A DNA stretch of 64,000 bases from Olavius algarvensis associated proteobacterium Delta 3 (GCA_903231505.1 CAFBRK010000141.1:1-64000), one strand, 5' to 3'; positions 9,724-19,433 are shown, counted from the stretch's first letter. The notes: generated from the letters alone by a model not told the origin. Made by a program: numbers and translations.

Positions 9724-11730
9724 TCAACTCTTTTTCAGGATCCGGCGTGCGGTATGAACCACCGCCTCGGCGGTCAGGCCGTATTGCCGGTATAGCTCCT
9801 GATACGGAGCCGACGCTCCGAATCGATCGATGCCGATAACATGGCCGCCGAAACCGACATACCGGTGCCAGCCCTGTGTGCTTCCGGCTTCGATGGCGAT
9901 ACGGGCAGAAACCGCCGGCGGCAATACGGTGTCCCGGTAGGTTTCGGGCTGGGCATCGAACAGCTCCCAGGATGGCATGCTGACTACCCGCACACCGATG
10001 TTATCTTCGGCAAGTCTGGCTGCCCCTTCCATGGCGATGGCCACCTCGGACCCGCTGGCCATGAGCAGCAGGTCCGGTCGACCATTCGGTGGATCCACAA
10101 TTACGTACCCCCCTTTCATCAGGCCGTCCGCTGCCGGATACGTCTGCCGGTCGAGCACCGGCAGCCCCTGGCGGGTCAGCACCAGCGCCACCGGCCCCGC
10201 AGCGCGACCGACGGCATAGCGCCAGGCCTCGGCGGTCTCGTTGGCGTCGGCCGGTCGGATAACGGTCATGTTCGGGATGGCCCTCAACGACGCCAGATGC
10301 TCAACGGGCTGGTGGGTCGGCCCGTCTTCGCCCAGTCCAATGCTGTCGTGAGTAAAGACATAGACGATATGGATCCCCATGAGTGCGGCCAGCCGGATAG
10401 GCGGGCGCATGTAATCGGAAAAAACGAGAAACGTGGCCCCATACGGGATCAATCCGCCGTGGAGGGCCATGCCGTTTAGAATCGATCCCATGGCGTGCTC
10501 GCGAACCCCGAATCGGAGATTCCGGCCGTGGAAGGCCCCTTTCTGAAAATCGGGCTCATCGGCGATCAGGGTCTTTGTCGAGGGTGCCAGGTCGGCCGAT
10601 CCGCCGACCAGATTGGGAATTTTAACGCCAATGGCGTTCAGAACCTTGCCCGAGGCCACCCGCGTGGCCATGCCCTTGGCATCCGGAGGGAACTCGGGGA
10701 TGACAGATTCCCAGCCTTCCGGAAGACGGCCGTCCAGCCACTGCATCAGATCTGCCGCCAGATCCGGAAATTCTGTTTCGTACTCCGAAACGCGCTCCTG
10801 CCATCGGGTCTCCGCGGCGGCTCCGGCTTCTACGGCTCCTCGAAAAACCGGCAACACATCGTCGGGAATAACGAAATCCGGTTCCAGGGGCCAGTCCAGG
10901 TTTTCCTTCGTCCGCCGGAGTTCCTCCGCCCCCAGGGGTTCGCCGTGGGCACCGGGTGTATCCTGCTTTCCGGGACTGCCGAATCCGATATGGGTCCGTG
11001 CCAGAATCAGTGAGGGCCTGTCCGTCTCCTGCCGGGCCGACTTGAGAGCGCTGTCCAGGGCAGCGGTGTCGTTTCCATCGGCGACGTTGAGCACCTGCCA
11101 TCCATAGGCCTCAAATCGTGCGGCCCGATCCTCGGTAAACGCGATATCCGTCCCCCCTTCGATGGAAATGTGGTTGTCATCGTAGACATAAATCAGCTTG
11201 CCGAGTCCGAGATGACCGGCCAGGGAAGCGGCCTCGTGGGAGACGCCTTCCATCAGGTCACCGTCGCTCACGATGCCATAGGTGAAATGATCGATGATGG
11301 CGTGCCCGGGTCGATTGAACCGTGCCGCAAGATACCGCTCGGCCAGGGCCATTCCGACCCCGTTGGCAAATCCCTGTCCCAGCGGGCCGGTGGTGGTTTC
11401 CACTCCGGGGGTGTGGCCGTATTCCGGGTGACCCGGGGTTCGGCTCCCCCACTGGCGGAAGCGCTGCAGTTCTTCCAGGGGCAGATCGTATCCGGTAAGG
11501 TGAAGCAAGCTGTAGAGAAGCATGGACCCGTGGCCGGCCGACAGCACGAACCGGTCGCGATCCGGCCAGTTTGGATTTTTCGGGTTGTGCCGCAAAAACC
11601 GGGTCCAGAGTACAAACGCCGCGGCCGCCGCCCCCATGGGCAGTCCGGGATGACCGGAATTGGCCTTTTCCACAGCATCCGCCGAGAGCATACGGATGGT
11701 ATTGATACACCGGGTCGCCTGTTCGGTCAT
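9724..11730 (-). CDS. tkt: Transketolase
   Basis: Thiamine-diphosphate enzyme moving two-carbon units between sugar phosphates. 668 residues, the full family length. Visible motifs: [13 protein letters not shown] near the start, [14 protein letters not shown], the ThDP-binding [13 protein letters not shown], and [22 protein letters not shown] in the pyrimidine domain. The last residues match the C-terminal transketolase domain. The ATG overlaps the stop of the upstream TVP38 gene by 4 bases (ATGA), so it is co-translated within the sugar-phosphate operon. Confidence 0.95.
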   Translation of the reverse strand: MTEQATRCINTIRMLSADAVEKANSGHPGLPMGAAAAAFVLWTRFLRHNPKNPNWPDRDRFVLSAGHGSMLLYSLLHLTGYDLPLEELQRFRQWGSRTPGHPEYGHTPGVETTTGPLGQGFANGVGMALAERYLAARFNRPGHAIIDHFTYGIVSDGDLMEGVSHEAASLAGHLGLGKLIYVYDDNHISIEGGTDIAFTEDRAARFEAYGWQVLNVADGNDTAALDSALKSARQETDRPSLILARTHIGFGSPGKQDTPGAHGEPLGAEELRRTKENLDWPLEPDFVIPDDVLPVFRGAVEAGAAAETRWQERVSEYETEFPDLAADLMQWLDGRLPEGWESVIPEFPPDAKGMATRVASGKVLNAIGVKIPNLVGGSADLAPSTKTLIADEPDFQKGAFHGRNLRFGVREHAMGSILNGMALHGGLIPYGATFLVFSDYMRPPIRLAALMGIHIVYVFTHDSIGLGEDGPTHQPVEHLASLRAIPNMTVIRPADANETAEAWRYAVGRAAGPVALVLTRQGLPVLDRQTYPAADGLMKGGYVIVDPPNGRPDLLLMASGSEVAIAMEGAARLAEDNIGVRVVSMPSWELFDAQPETYRDTVLPPAVSARIAIEAGSTQGWHRYVGFGGHVIGIDRFGASAPYQELYRQYGLTAEAVVHTARRILKKS

Positions 11731-12488
11731 GATGCCGCTCCTTCGGCCGATGGTTCCTCGCCTTTAATTTTTTTGATGATTTTGGGAATGAAAAAGGAAA
11801 AGATAAAGAGCCCGATGGAGAAAAACACCTTAAAAGAGAGCAGCTCCCCCCAGTTCCCCGACGCCCACACCTCTTTCAACGTACCGATAAAGAAGGTGAA
11901 GATAAAGGTGCCGACCATGATGCCCAGGCCGGTCCCGAAAAAGTAATCCCAAAACCGGACTTTGGTCAACCCCATCCCGAAGTTCATGGGGGTGAAGGGA
12001 AAGTAGACCAGCCGCAGATAGAGCACGGTGGCAAACCCGTTGCGCTCGATGGCGTCATCGTACGTTTTCAGGCGGTCTCCGACAAGCTGGGCGGCAAAAT
12101 CCCGCCCCAGCGTCCTGCCGATGAAAAACGAGAGACTGGCACCCATCATGGCCCCGAACCAAACATACACGAAACCCCAGTAAGGACCGAAGATGGCGGC
12201 CCCGAGACCCGTCAGAAGAGTTCCCGGGATAAACAGGCTGACGCCGATGGCATACACGAACATAAACACAACGGGGGCCCATAATCCGGCGGTTTCCAGA
12301 AATCGGCCCAGAGCCTCGGCGGTCAGATATTCCCGCACGGGTGTATACCGGATGACCAGAATTGCCGAAACGATAAAGACGACAAGAAGCAGTGCTTTTA
12401 GCAGCGCACCGGACATATTCTTTTTAGGATCGGGGATCACGTTTTCCATGGCGGAATTGCCCTCCTTGGATGGTTTGGATGCTGTCAT
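11727..12488 (-). CDS. TVP38/TMEM64 (SNARE-associated, DedA-like) membrane protein
   Basis: About 253 residues from the ATG at 12488, which has GAGG seven bases upstream. A longer in-frame ATG at 12644 would overlap zwf by more than 100 bases and is less likely. After a short polar N terminus come five or six hydrophobic segments with the family hallmarks: [25 protein letters not shown], then GRTLGRDF, then [21 protein letters not shown]. Members of this family are inner-membrane proteins of uncertain function, some linked to lipid scrambling or polyprenyl-phosphate recycling. It lies inside the pentose-phosphate operon, 38 bases after zwf and overlapping tkt. Why a membrane protein is placed here is not clear. 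Confidence 0.85.
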   Translation of the reverse strand: MTASKPSKEGNSAMENVIPDPKKNMSGALLKALLLVVFIVSAILVIRYTPVREYLTAEALGRFLETAGLWAPVVFMFVYAIGVSLFIPGTLLTGLGAAIFGPYWGFVYVWFGAMMGASLSFFIGRTLGRDFAAQLVGDRLKTYDDAIERNGFATVLYLRLVYFPFTPMNFGMGLTKVRFWDYFFGTGLGIMVGTFIFTFFIGTLKEVWASGNWGELLSFKVFFSIGLFIFSFFIPKIIKKIKGEEPSAEGAAS

Positions 12489-12526
12489 AACAACCTCACG
12501 TGTATGTCGCGTTTTCTGCCGTCCGC

Positions 12527-14068
12527 TTACAGACGGGCTGCCGCCTCCGGGCCGTCGGATCCGGCCGGGTAGAAGTGGAGCAAATCGGCCCGGTCGCCGC
12601 AGGTTTCGCAGGCTTCCAGAATCGGTGTCAGAAATGCCCAACACGTTTCCACGCTGTCCTGCCGCCAGAAAAGCGTCTGGTCCCCCACCATGCCGTCGAG
12701 AAGCACTTTTTCATAGGCGTCCAGCAACACCCCCTGGGTATTCTCGTGGTAGTGAAAGTCCATGGTCACGGTGCGGAGCCGTACCCTGGCGCCGGGGGAT
12801 TTGGTCTGGAAGGTGAGTGCTATCTTCTCCTCGGGATAAATCCCGAGGATCAGCCGATTGGCCAGGATGTCCGTTCCCAGGACGTTTCGAAACATGGAAT
12901 GGGGAACCGGACGAAAGTGGATGTCGATTTCCGTGCGTTTCTCTGTAAGCCGCTTGCCCGACACCAGGTAGAACGGGACGCCTTGCCATCGCCAGTTATC
13001 CAGGTAAAGTTTCATCATGGCATAGGTGGGGGTGACCGAGTCGGGGGTCACCCCCGGCTCTTCACGGTAGCCGGGGACCCCGCGGCCATCGATTGCGCCG
13101 GCGGTGTATTGCCCGAGCACCAGATTGGCATCCAGACGATCAACAGGAAAAGGCCTCAACGCACGATATACTTTGATTTTTTCATCCCGCACGCGCTCGG
13201 CTTTAAATACGGCGGGCGGCTCCATGGCTGTCAGTGACAGAAGCTGCATCATGTGATTTTGAAACATGTCCCGAACCACGCCGGCCTGCTCGTAGTATCC
13301 GGCCCGGTGTTCCACACCGAGCCTTTCGGTGGCGGATATGCGCACACTGGCGATATACTGGCGATTCCAGACCGGTTCGAAGATGGCGTTGGCAAAACGG
13401 AACATCAGCACATTCTGGACGGTTTCCTTGGCCAGATAATGGTCGATGCGAAATACCTGATGCTCCCGGAAATAGGTGTGAATGCCCCCATCCAGTTCAA
13501 TGGCGGACTGCAGGTCCCGGCCGAAGGGTTTTTCGATGACCAGTCGGGACCATCCGCTGCCGCCGCTGCCCTCCTCGGCAAGACCGGCCTGCCCGAGCAT
13601 CCGGGCCACCGACATGTATAGCGTCGGTGGCAGCGCAAAATAAAAGATTCGGTTCCCGCGGGTCTTGTGGCGTTGATCGATCTCTCGAAGGGTATCGGCG
13701 AGGGCTTCGAAATCCGCCGGCACGTCATATTGCAGGGGCTGGTAGTACAGGTGTTTCAGAAACGGCGCCGTCTCTGCCCCTGCCGATCCACCCGAATCCG
13801 ACAGCGCCTTCCCCATCCGCTCCCGGAAGGTCTCATCGGTCAGATGGGTTCTCCCGCACCCGACAATGGCGAACGCCTCCGGTAGGCTTCCGATCCGATA
13901 CAGATTAAACAGTGCCGGCATCAATTTTCGAGCCGTCAAATCGCCGGTGGCACCGAGAATCGTAATCGTGCTGGGTTCCGTGCAGGTCGCGGCGCCGGTG
14001 GATCCATTGCCAGCGGACGTGCATGGCGCGATAATGGCGTCCGGGTCTGACAGGGGTGTTTCTGCCAT
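12527..14068 (-). CDS. zwf: Glucose-6-phosphate 1-dehydrogenase
   Basis: Oxidises glucose-6-phosphate to 6-phosphogluconolactone with reduction of NAD(P). 513 residues. The dinucleotide-binding loop GATGDLTARKLMPAL lies about 30 residues from the N terminus and the substrate site is RIDHYLAKETVQN. The C-terminal half carries the family's beta-sheet domain. A good ribosome site (AGGAGA) precedes the ATG, and only 15 bases separate it from the gnd stop. The first 20 or so residues are extra compared with many homologues. Confidence 0.95.
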   Translation of the reverse strand: MAETPLSDPDAIIAPCTSAGNGSTGAATCTEPSTITILGATGDLTARKLMPALFNLYRIGSLPEAFAIVGCGRTHLTDETFRERMGKALSDSGGSAGAETAPFLKHLYYQPLQYDVPADFEALADTLREIDQRHKTRGNRIFYFALPPTLYMSVARMLGQAGLAEEGSGGSGWSRLVIEKPFGRDLQSAIELDGGIHTYFREHQVFRIDHYLAKETVQNVLMFRFANAIFEPVWNRQYIASVRISATERLGVEHRAGYYEQAGVVRDMFQNHMMQLLSLTAMEPPAVFKAERVRDEKIKVYRALRPFPVDRLDANLVLGQYTAGAIDGRGVPGYREEPGVTPDSVTPTYAMMKLYLDNWRWQGVPFYLVSGKRLTEKRTEIDIHFRPVPHSMFRNVLGTDILANRLILGIYPEEKIALTFQTKSPGARVRLRTVTMDFHYHENTQGVLLDAYEKVLLDGMVGDQTLFWRQDSVETCWAFLTPILEACETCGDRADLLHFYPAGSDGPEAAARL

Positions 14069-14083
14069 CGGTTGTCTCCTGTG

Positions 14084-14995
14084 TTACGGGGTGGATGTCT
14101 TCACCGCATGCCCACCGAACTCACGGCGCAGGGCCGCCAGCACCCGATCGGTGAAGGTGTTTTCCTGGCGGGATCGGAACCGCCGCATCAGAGAAAGGGC
14201 GATCACTTCTGCCGGGACGTTGGTTTCAATGGCCTGCTGAAGGGTCCAGCGGCCTTCTCCCGAATCCTCTACAAATCCCTGGATATCGGTGAGCCGGGGA
14301 TCTTTGCCAAATGCAGGCTCCAGAAGTTCCAGCAGCCAGGATCGAACCACACTGCCCTGGTTCAAGAGATGGGCAATCTCTTGATAGTCAAAGTGGTCCC
14401 GGTATGGGGAGGCCTCGAGAATTTCGAACCCCTCACCATAGGCTTGCATGAGGCCGTATTCGATACCGTTGTGGACCATTTTGACAAAATGCCCGGCGCC
14501 GGAGGGGCCGCAATACAGGTACCCTTCGGCAGGCGCCAGGGTTTTAAATATGGGCTCGAGCAGATCGAAGCTCTTTTTTTCGCCGCCGATCATCAGACAG
14601 TAGCCTTCGGTCAACCCCCAGATCCCGCCGCTGGTGCCGACATCCACGTACCCGATGCGTTTCTCCTGTAGCTCCGCGGCCCGGCGAATGTCATCCTTGT
14701 AGAACGTGTTGCCCCCATCGATGAGGATGTCTCCCTCGTTGAGAATTTCGCTGAACTGGGAGATGTGCTGATCGACAAGGGCCCCTGCCGGCAGCATGAG
14801 CCAGACAATCCGTGGCGCCGGTAGCTGGTCAACCACCTCTTGAAGGGATAACGCGACCATGGCGCCATCTTCATCGGCCAGCTGTCGGGATTTCTCCGGA
14901 GAGCGGTTGTAGGCAACAACCTGGTGTCCGCCCCGAAGCAGCCTTCGGGCCATGTTCATTCCCATGCGTCCCAATCCAATCATCGCCAGTTTCAT
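14084..14995 (-). CDS. gnd: 6-phosphogluconate dehydrogenase, decarboxylating (short type)
   Basis: Converts 6-phosphogluconate to ribulose 5-phosphate and CO2 with reduction of NAD(P). 303 residues from the ATG at 14995, which has GGAGG seven bases upstream. A longer reading from 15121 runs into repeat DNA and is rejected. Motifs: GLGRMGMNMARRL at the N terminus, VDVGTSGGIWGLTEGYCLMIGG, and HFVKMVHNGIEYGLMQ with the catalytic lysine. The length fits the short GntZ/YqeC-like type, not the roughly 470-residue type. It is the first gene of the sugar-phosphate operon. Confidence 0.93.
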   Translation of the reverse strand: MKLAMIGLGRMGMNMARRLLRGGHQVVAYNRSPEKSRQLADEDGAMVALSLQEVVDQLPAPRIVWLMLPAGALVDQHISQFSEILNEGDILIDGGNTFYKDDIRRAAELQEKRIGYVDVGTSGGIWGLTEGYCLMIGGEKKSFDLLEPIFKTLAPAEGYLYCGPSGAGHFVKMVHNGIEYGLMQAYGEGFEILEASPYRDHFDYQEIAHLLNQGSVVRSWLLELLEPAFGKDPRLTDIQGFVEDSGEGRWTLQQAIETNVPAEVIALSLMRRFRSRQENTFTDRVLAALRREFGGHAVKTSTP

Positions 14996-15444
14996 GGTGC
15001 CTCCTTTGTCCGTTGGCCCGCCTGCCCGTTTGCCGGTTCGCCAGTATAGCCGGTTTCGCCGGTTGACAGAATTAAGCCATTGCATACGGGAGTGTCGCCG
15101 ATCCGTTGGATGCTGCAGCACTCAAGCATTCCAGCTCGCCATCACTGCACTACGTCAGTTCGCTGCGTCCTGTATCTTGAATCTTGCATCTTGTATCCTG
15201 AAACCCGACACCTGACACCTGCGCGTGGGGCCGTTTGCCCGTTTGCCGGTTTACCCGGTTGCAGACAACCTGTATCTTGCATCCTGCATCTTGTATCCCG
15301 CCAGCATCCAGTATCCAGCAGCCAGTATCCAGCAGCCAGCCCGCCAGAGGCGGGCAAGCATCCAGCATCCAGTATCCAAAGTTCCCATTAAAAAACTGAG
15401 TGCTCCTCGACTCCATCACTCCATTACTCCACCATCGGTTTTTC
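14996..15444. repeat. Composite tandem-repeat region 3 upstream of gnd
   Basis: About 450 bases without a gene. 15005-15064 holds GCCCGTTTG / GCCGGTTCG units; 15065-15165 is unique; 15168-15215 has degenerate ATCTTGT/ATCCTGA heptamers. A second cassette follows: 15225-15263 GCCG-type units with the ACCCGGTTGCAGACAACC core, then 15264-15378 ATCCAGT-type heptamers interrupted by a CCCGCCAGAGGCGGGC palindrome at about 15342. The gnd promoter must lie in or beyond this region; I could not place it convincingly. Confidence 0.8.
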
Positions 15445-16905
15445 CTATACGCACTCTGTCTCCTCGCACGCCCGTCCCTTCAGGCTGAAGAAGAATTTGA
15501 GGCCTTTTTTAATCTTGTCGGAAAAGATTTTGGGGGAGAAGAAGTTGCCGACCACCTTTTTGTTGATTTCGCCGATGGTCGGATACGGGTGGATTGCCGA
15601 TGCAAGGGTCGACAGCTTCACATTGCCGTTTAAGGCAGCCACCCACTCGCTGATCAAAACACCGGCCTGGGGACCGAAGATTTGCACCCCGATGGGCTTT
15701 TCCTTTTCATTAAGCAGCAGCTTTATCCTGCCGATCCGTTCTTCTTCGGCCAGACTACGATCGTTGTTCCGGAATTCTTCGGTGTACACCCGGTAATCGA
15801 TCCCTTTGGCCGTTGCCATGGTTTCATTCATCCCGATATTGGCGAGTTCCGGATCCGTGTAGGTGCACCAGGGCAGATACGTGTAGTCGGTTTTTCGCGG
15901 CAGATGAAATATCGCGTTGCTCACCACGATACCCCCTTCATAACCGGCGGCGTGGGTAAACTGAAACCCGCCGTTGCAGTCTCCGGCCGCATAGATGTGC
16001 TTTTGGCTGGTGCGAAGGCGGTCGTCGACCTCAATCCCGAAACGGCCCACGTCGACACCGATACCCTCCAGGTTCATGCCGTTGGTGTTGGCCCTCCGAA
16101 GGGCCAACAGGAGTGTGTCCGCCTTAAGACGGGAAGTACTCCCGTCGGGATGTTTTAGGGTAACCTCCCGCTCCGAACCCAGGTCTCTGGCAGCGGTGAC
16201 CTCTGTTCCCAGGTGAAAGACAACCCCTTCCGCCTTCAGCACGTCTTCCACCCCTTTGGCCATGTCCCTGTCTTCCTTTCCGAGAATCTGCTCTCCAAGT
16301 TCGATGACGACAACCCGGGTTCCCAGGCGCTGAAACGCCTGGGCCATTTCGATGCCGATGGGCCCCCCGCCGAGAATGATCATCGACGCCGGCAGCCTGT
16401 CGAGATAGAATATTTCCCGGTTTGTGATGAACGGCGTGTTGTCCAGGCCTTCGATGGGAGGTGCGGCCGCCGAAGATCCTGTAGCCAGCACCCATCGCTT
16501 TGCGGAAAATGTCGACCCATTCAACCGGATGGTATGTTCGTCGGAAAATCGGGGGTCCCCGAATTCCACCCGGGCCCCCAGCCGGCAGAATCGTTCTGCA
16601 GAGTCATGCTCCTGAATGATGCCGATCACCGAGCGGATACGATCGGAAATGTTTCGGAAGTCCACCGGCGGCAACTCCACAGCGGGCAGTCCATACCGGG
16701 AACTGTGCTTCATTTGATGGTACACATGGGCGGATTTGATCAGGGTTTTGCTCGGTACGCATCCGAAGTGCAGGCAGTCACCCCCCAGTTCTTTCTCCTT
16801 TTCGATGAGCAGCGTTTTCGCGCCAAGCTGAGCGGATCCGGAGGCTACCGTCAAACCGGCTGCGCCGCCACCAATAATGCCGATATCAAAATCAAAGGCT
16901 GCCAT
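15445..16905 (-). CDS. FAD-dependent pyridine nucleotide-disulfide oxidoreductase (mercuric-reductase-like)
   Basis: 486 residues from the ATG at 16905, which follows GGGAG; the in-frame ATG at 17031 overlaps the next gene and is rejected. An N-terminal FAD loop GIIGGGAAGLTVA is followed by the redox-active disulfide C-L-H-F-G-C-V-P-S-K, a NAD(P) loop GGGPIGIEMAQAF, and a C-terminal dimerisation domain with HPYPTIGE supplying the partner-subunit histidine. This is the lipoamide dehydrogenase/mercuric reductase fold. True MerA has a C-terminal Cys pair and often a heavy-metal domain; here only two separated cysteines (ACEETECV) end the protein, so mercury reduction is not supported. The substrate is unknown. 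Confidence 0.87.
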   Translation of the reverse strand: MAAFDFDIGIIGGGAAGLTVASGSAQLGAKTLLIEKEKELGGDCLHFGCVPSKTLIKSAHVYHQMKHSSRYGLPAVELPPVDFRNISDRIRSVIGIIQEHDSAERFCRLGARVEFGDPRFSDEHTIRLNGSTFSAKRWVLATGSSAAAPPIEGLDNTPFITNREIFYLDRLPASMIILGGGPIGIEMAQAFQRLGTRVVVIELGEQILGKEDRDMAKGVEDVLKAEGVVFHLGTEVTAARDLGSEREVTLKHPDGSTSRLKADTLLLALRRANTNGMNLEGIGVDVGRFGIEVDDRLRTSQKHIYAAGDCNGGFQFTHAAGYEGGIVVSNAIFHLPRKTDYTYLPWCTYTDPELANIGMNETMATAKGIDYRVYTEEFRNNDRSLAEEERIGRIKLLLNEKEKPIGVQIFGPQAGVLISEWVAALNGNVKLSTLASAIHPYPTIGEINKKVVGNFFSPKIFSDKIKKGLKFFFSLKGRACEETECV

Positions 16906-17009
16906 GGTCTCTCCCGGTGCATTGAATTGCCGGAACGCCGGCAATGTACTGGGTTGCCTATCGCCCCAAGCCCAAACGCATTGGGGCATCAAATTGATAG
17001 ATGCTGATC

Positions 17010-17759
17010 CTATTTGCCGTTTAAGGACCAATCATAGTCCAGGTACTTGACCCGCAGGCGGTTTTTCCGCGCTTCCAACTGCTGCTTAAACTTCCCCCGC
17101 GCGTAGGTCAGAAAAAACGGAACAGCGCCATCCGGGAAATCTTCGCTGTACCATTTAAATAGCCGACTGACATGCAGGGTGTTGCCTTCCAAGTAATTGT
17201 ACGAACGGTCGTTGAGAAAATTGCGGGTGGCCGTGTCCATTTGCTGATCCAGAATGTCGCCCTGGTAGGGTTCTGAGATCAGTGGCGGACAGCTCTTGGA
17301 TGCGCAATTGACGGCAAAATGTACCCGGGGATCGTCGTACTCTTTACGCAGAATCCCATGTTCGACATCGTCGAGGGAGATCACCCGACCGTCGACCCGG
17401 ACAATCTTTTTCTTCCACGGGCCGGTGGAGAATACACCGAGCTCGCGAATCGATTTGATGCCGGGATATGCAGAAAGAATGACCTTGAGTGTCCAGGCGT
17501 TGTAGGCATTGACGTAGAACGCATATGTTTCATCCCGCCCCAGGCGTGACAGATCTGTGTTCTCCAGCAGTTTAAGGTATTCATCCAGGCGGGCTTCCTC
17601 CTGCTTCAAACCCCGGTAGTCGACCACCCCGTTGCGGACATACTGCTCCAGAAGCTCTCCGTAAGTGGAATGGTCCACCATCGCCGCTCCACCACTTGCC
17701 GGCGAGAGAAGCATAATTGCAACCAGTACATAGAGCGGCCCTGATATGCGTCTTGTCAT
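17010..17759 (-). CDS. DUF547 family exported protein
   Basis: 249 residues with a signal peptide (about 1-25, hydrophobic core then SGGAAM). The rest matches DUF547: FYVNAYNAWTLKVIL, HFAVNCASKSCPPLISEPY and a C-terminal LDYDWSLN. The cysteine pair in CASKSC and the conserved tyrosines suggest an enzyme-like fold, but no activity is established for the family to my knowledge. GGAG precedes the ATG. The 3' end extends beyond the likely start of the flavoprotein gene only by intergenic sequence (104 bases), so both may share a transcript. Likely periplasmic. Confidence 0.85.
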   Translation of the reverse strand: MTRRISGPLYVLVAIMLLSPASGGAAMVDHSTYGELLEQYVRNGVVDYRGLKQEEARLDEYLKLLENTDLSRLGRDETYAFYVNAYNAWTLKVILSAYPGIKSIRELGVFSTGPWKKKIVRVDGRVISLDDVEHGILRKEYDDPRVHFAVNCASKSCPPLISEPYQGDILDQQMDTATRNFLNDRSYNYLEGNTLHVSRLFKWYSEDFPDGAVPFFLTYARGKFKQQLEARKNRLRVKYLDYDWSLNGK

Positions 17760-17798
17760 GAGTCAATCTCCAAAGACAGTCGAAACGACGGTGTCGGA

Positions 17799-18428
17799 TT
17801 AGAAGCTCTGGGCTGATTTCTTGGCTTCCTCGACCGCCGCCGCCCTCGCCATCTCGGCCGCTTCCGGTCCGGACAGGGTGCCTTCGACCACGGCACGACG
17901 CACGTCGGTGAATCCAATAAACCCGAGAAAGAGCTCAAAATATTTAGTCTGCAGATCGAAGGCTTCGGTGTCGCTTCCAGGAGGATACGCGCCGCCCCGG
18001 GAGTAGGCCACGAAAGCGGGTTTGCCGGTCACCAGCCCCTTGTAGCCTTCCTCGGGAGAAAAACTGAACGTGTAACCGGGCTGGACGATGACATCGATAA
18101 AGTGCTTCAGACGATAGGGGATACCGAAATTCCACATGGGTACGGCAAACACGAACTTGTCCGCCGAAGTGAACATTTCGATGACGCTTTCCACGGCCTT
18201 CCAGGCTGCCGCCTCTTCCCCGGTATGATCCTGACCCTGCAGGATGGCGTACTTGGCGTTCAGGGCAAACCCATCGAACGGGGGCAGTTCCGTGGTAAAC
18301 AGATTGACGGTGGTAACCGAATCGTCGGGATGTGCCGTCCGGTAGGCTTCGACAAACGCGTCCGCCACGGCTATAGAGTAGGAGCGATTCCCCCTTGGCG
18401 ATGCCTGGATATACAACAATTTGCTCAT
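17799..18428 (-). CDS. azoR: FMN-dependent NADH-azoreductase
   Basis: Flavodoxin-fold NADH:quinone/azo-compound reductase of 209 residues. The FMN phosphate loop is QASPRGNRSYS near the N terminus. The central motif PMWNFGIPYRLKHFIDVIVQPGYTF and the later SRGGAYPPG match AzoR/AcpD proteins, in which they form the flavin and quinone pocket. Its ATG overlaps the stop of the upstream SAP-domain gene by 4 bases, so it is probably translated from the same mRNA. It is a likely quinone- or electrophile-detoxifying enzyme of the cytoplasm. Confidence 0.9.
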   Translation of the reverse strand: MSKLLYIQASPRGNRSYSIAVADAFVEAYRTAHPDDSVTTVNLFTTELPPFDGFALNAKYAILQGQDHTGEEAAAWKAVESVIEMFTSADKFVFAVPMWNFGIPYRLKHFIDVIVQPGYTFSFSPEEGYKGLVTGKPAFVAYSRGGAYPPGSDTEAFDLQTKYFELFLGFIGFTDVRRAVVEGTLSGPEAAEMARAAAVEEAKKSAQSF

Positions 18429-18679
18429 GATGCCCTCCTTTTCCGTTTGGAAACCTTGGTGGCTCCCGTTTTGTGCTTTCCTCTAACCCATTTTTTGGCT
18501 TCATCAAAACACAGGGGGCGGTATCTGCAGCCCCATTGATCGCAGTACTCGACGGCACTGCCGAAACAATCGAAGTTTCCCTCTGCGATCTGGATCTCCC
18601 GTATCAGATTCACTTTGGTCTTCCCAAAGGAGTTGATCCCGTATTGCTTTGCGATCACCCTGAGTTCCTGCATTTTCAT
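18425..18679 (-). CDS. Small SAP-domain protein
   Basis: 84 residues. The first 35 residues form a SAP/Rho-N-like helix-turn-helix: MKMQELRVIAKQYGI, then KTKVNLIREIQIAEGN. SAP motifs commonly bind nucleic acid. The second part has four cysteines (FDCFG, EYCDQWGCRYRPLC) and a basic tail KRKRR. AGGAGAT precedes the ATG. The stop overlaps the azoreductase start (ATGA). I associate small SAP proteins of this shape with Desulfobacterota; the cysteines might hold a metal, which is inference. Confidence 0.75.
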   Translation of the reverse strand: MKMQELRVIAKQYGINSFGKTKVNLIREIQIAEGNFDCFGSAVEYCDQWGCRYRPLCFDEAKKWVRGKHKTGATKVSKRKRRAS

Positions 18680-18715
18680 ACATGTATCTCCTATTAGAAA
18701 GGGTCGGCCTGCATG

Positions 18716-18930
18716 TCACGGTGAACCGGAACCTTCTCCAAGAGCGGCCGTCTCTATTCCGGGCTCGGGCAGTTTCGGCGCTTCGGGAAAATCGATTTCG
18801 GTTCCGGCAATCAGGTTGACGTACGTGGAGAGTTTGTTGAGCGCCCCATGAGCAACGACTTCAGTAAATCCCGGGCCGCTGCAACCGGATTCGGGCACGC
18901 GACCGACGTCTTGGCAGAATGCGCGATACC
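18716..18930 (-). pseudogene. Remnant of a carboxymuconolactone decarboxylase / AhpD-like protein (C-terminal fragment)
   Basis: On the minus strand a short frame opened by a stop codon reads about 65 residues: a VGRV segment, then FTEVVAHGALNKLSTYVNLI and AGTEIDFPEAPKL. This resembles the C-terminal end of AhpD/CMD-like proteins, where the region after the active-site CxxC reads roughly AGFTD-EIVEIVAHVALN-TNYVN-AGTEIDFP. The catalytic CxxC part and the whole N-terminal half are missing, and there is no good start codon or ribosome site. It is best read as a decayed gene. The match is from memory of family consensus, so identification is moderate. Confidence 0.45.
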
Positions 18931-19430
18931 GCTAACCTGCGTTGCGTCGCAGGAAAAAAAGACCACCTGATGATCAGTTCATCGCTGAGCACGGCTGTTC
19001 GACCGGTGTCGCTACATGCGAAAATACAGTAAGGACTGCTGTTTCGATTCGCAACGGCTAGTGAAAATGTGTCTGCAAATTTTCGTGGCGATGATCGATC
19101 ATCCCCTCGTCCGTCAGTCGTTCAATACGGGCTTCCCTTACACCCAACGCCTGAAGGACGTCCATTATAGTAGTTGTCATAAACATGTTCCGTTTGCAGA
19201 CATATGGAAACGATGACCGCTGAGCCACCAATCGCAGGCATCCGGAACCAGGCCCCCTGAAACGTCAAGTCCCGTCACGCCGCCACAGCAAATGGCGGGA
19301 GTTAATTCCGATTCAATCCCGCCGGTGTGCCTCTCCGGCATCCGGAAGCCCCTCGTGCCAAAGGAACTTGTTTGTCTATAAAAGTTATTATTAGTTATTT
19401 TAGGTGCCATATCGGCATATGTTCCGATTA
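18931..19430. other. Intergenic region, no gene; one MITE-like terminal repeat
   Basis: About 500 bases with no coding frame I can support. A terminal repeat of the MITE-like family lies at 19163-19190 (ATTATAGTAGTTGTCATAA, then ATGTTCCG); its partner copy is not clear, though a weak CATATGTTCCG occurs near 19416. The region separates the azoreductase operon from the tungstate locus. Confidence 0.5.
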
Positions 19431-19433
19431 CTG

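Noticed and set aside
15445-16905. True mercuric reductase (merA)
   Set aside because: No N-terminal metal-binding domain and no C-terminal vicinal Cys pair; no other mer gene nearby.
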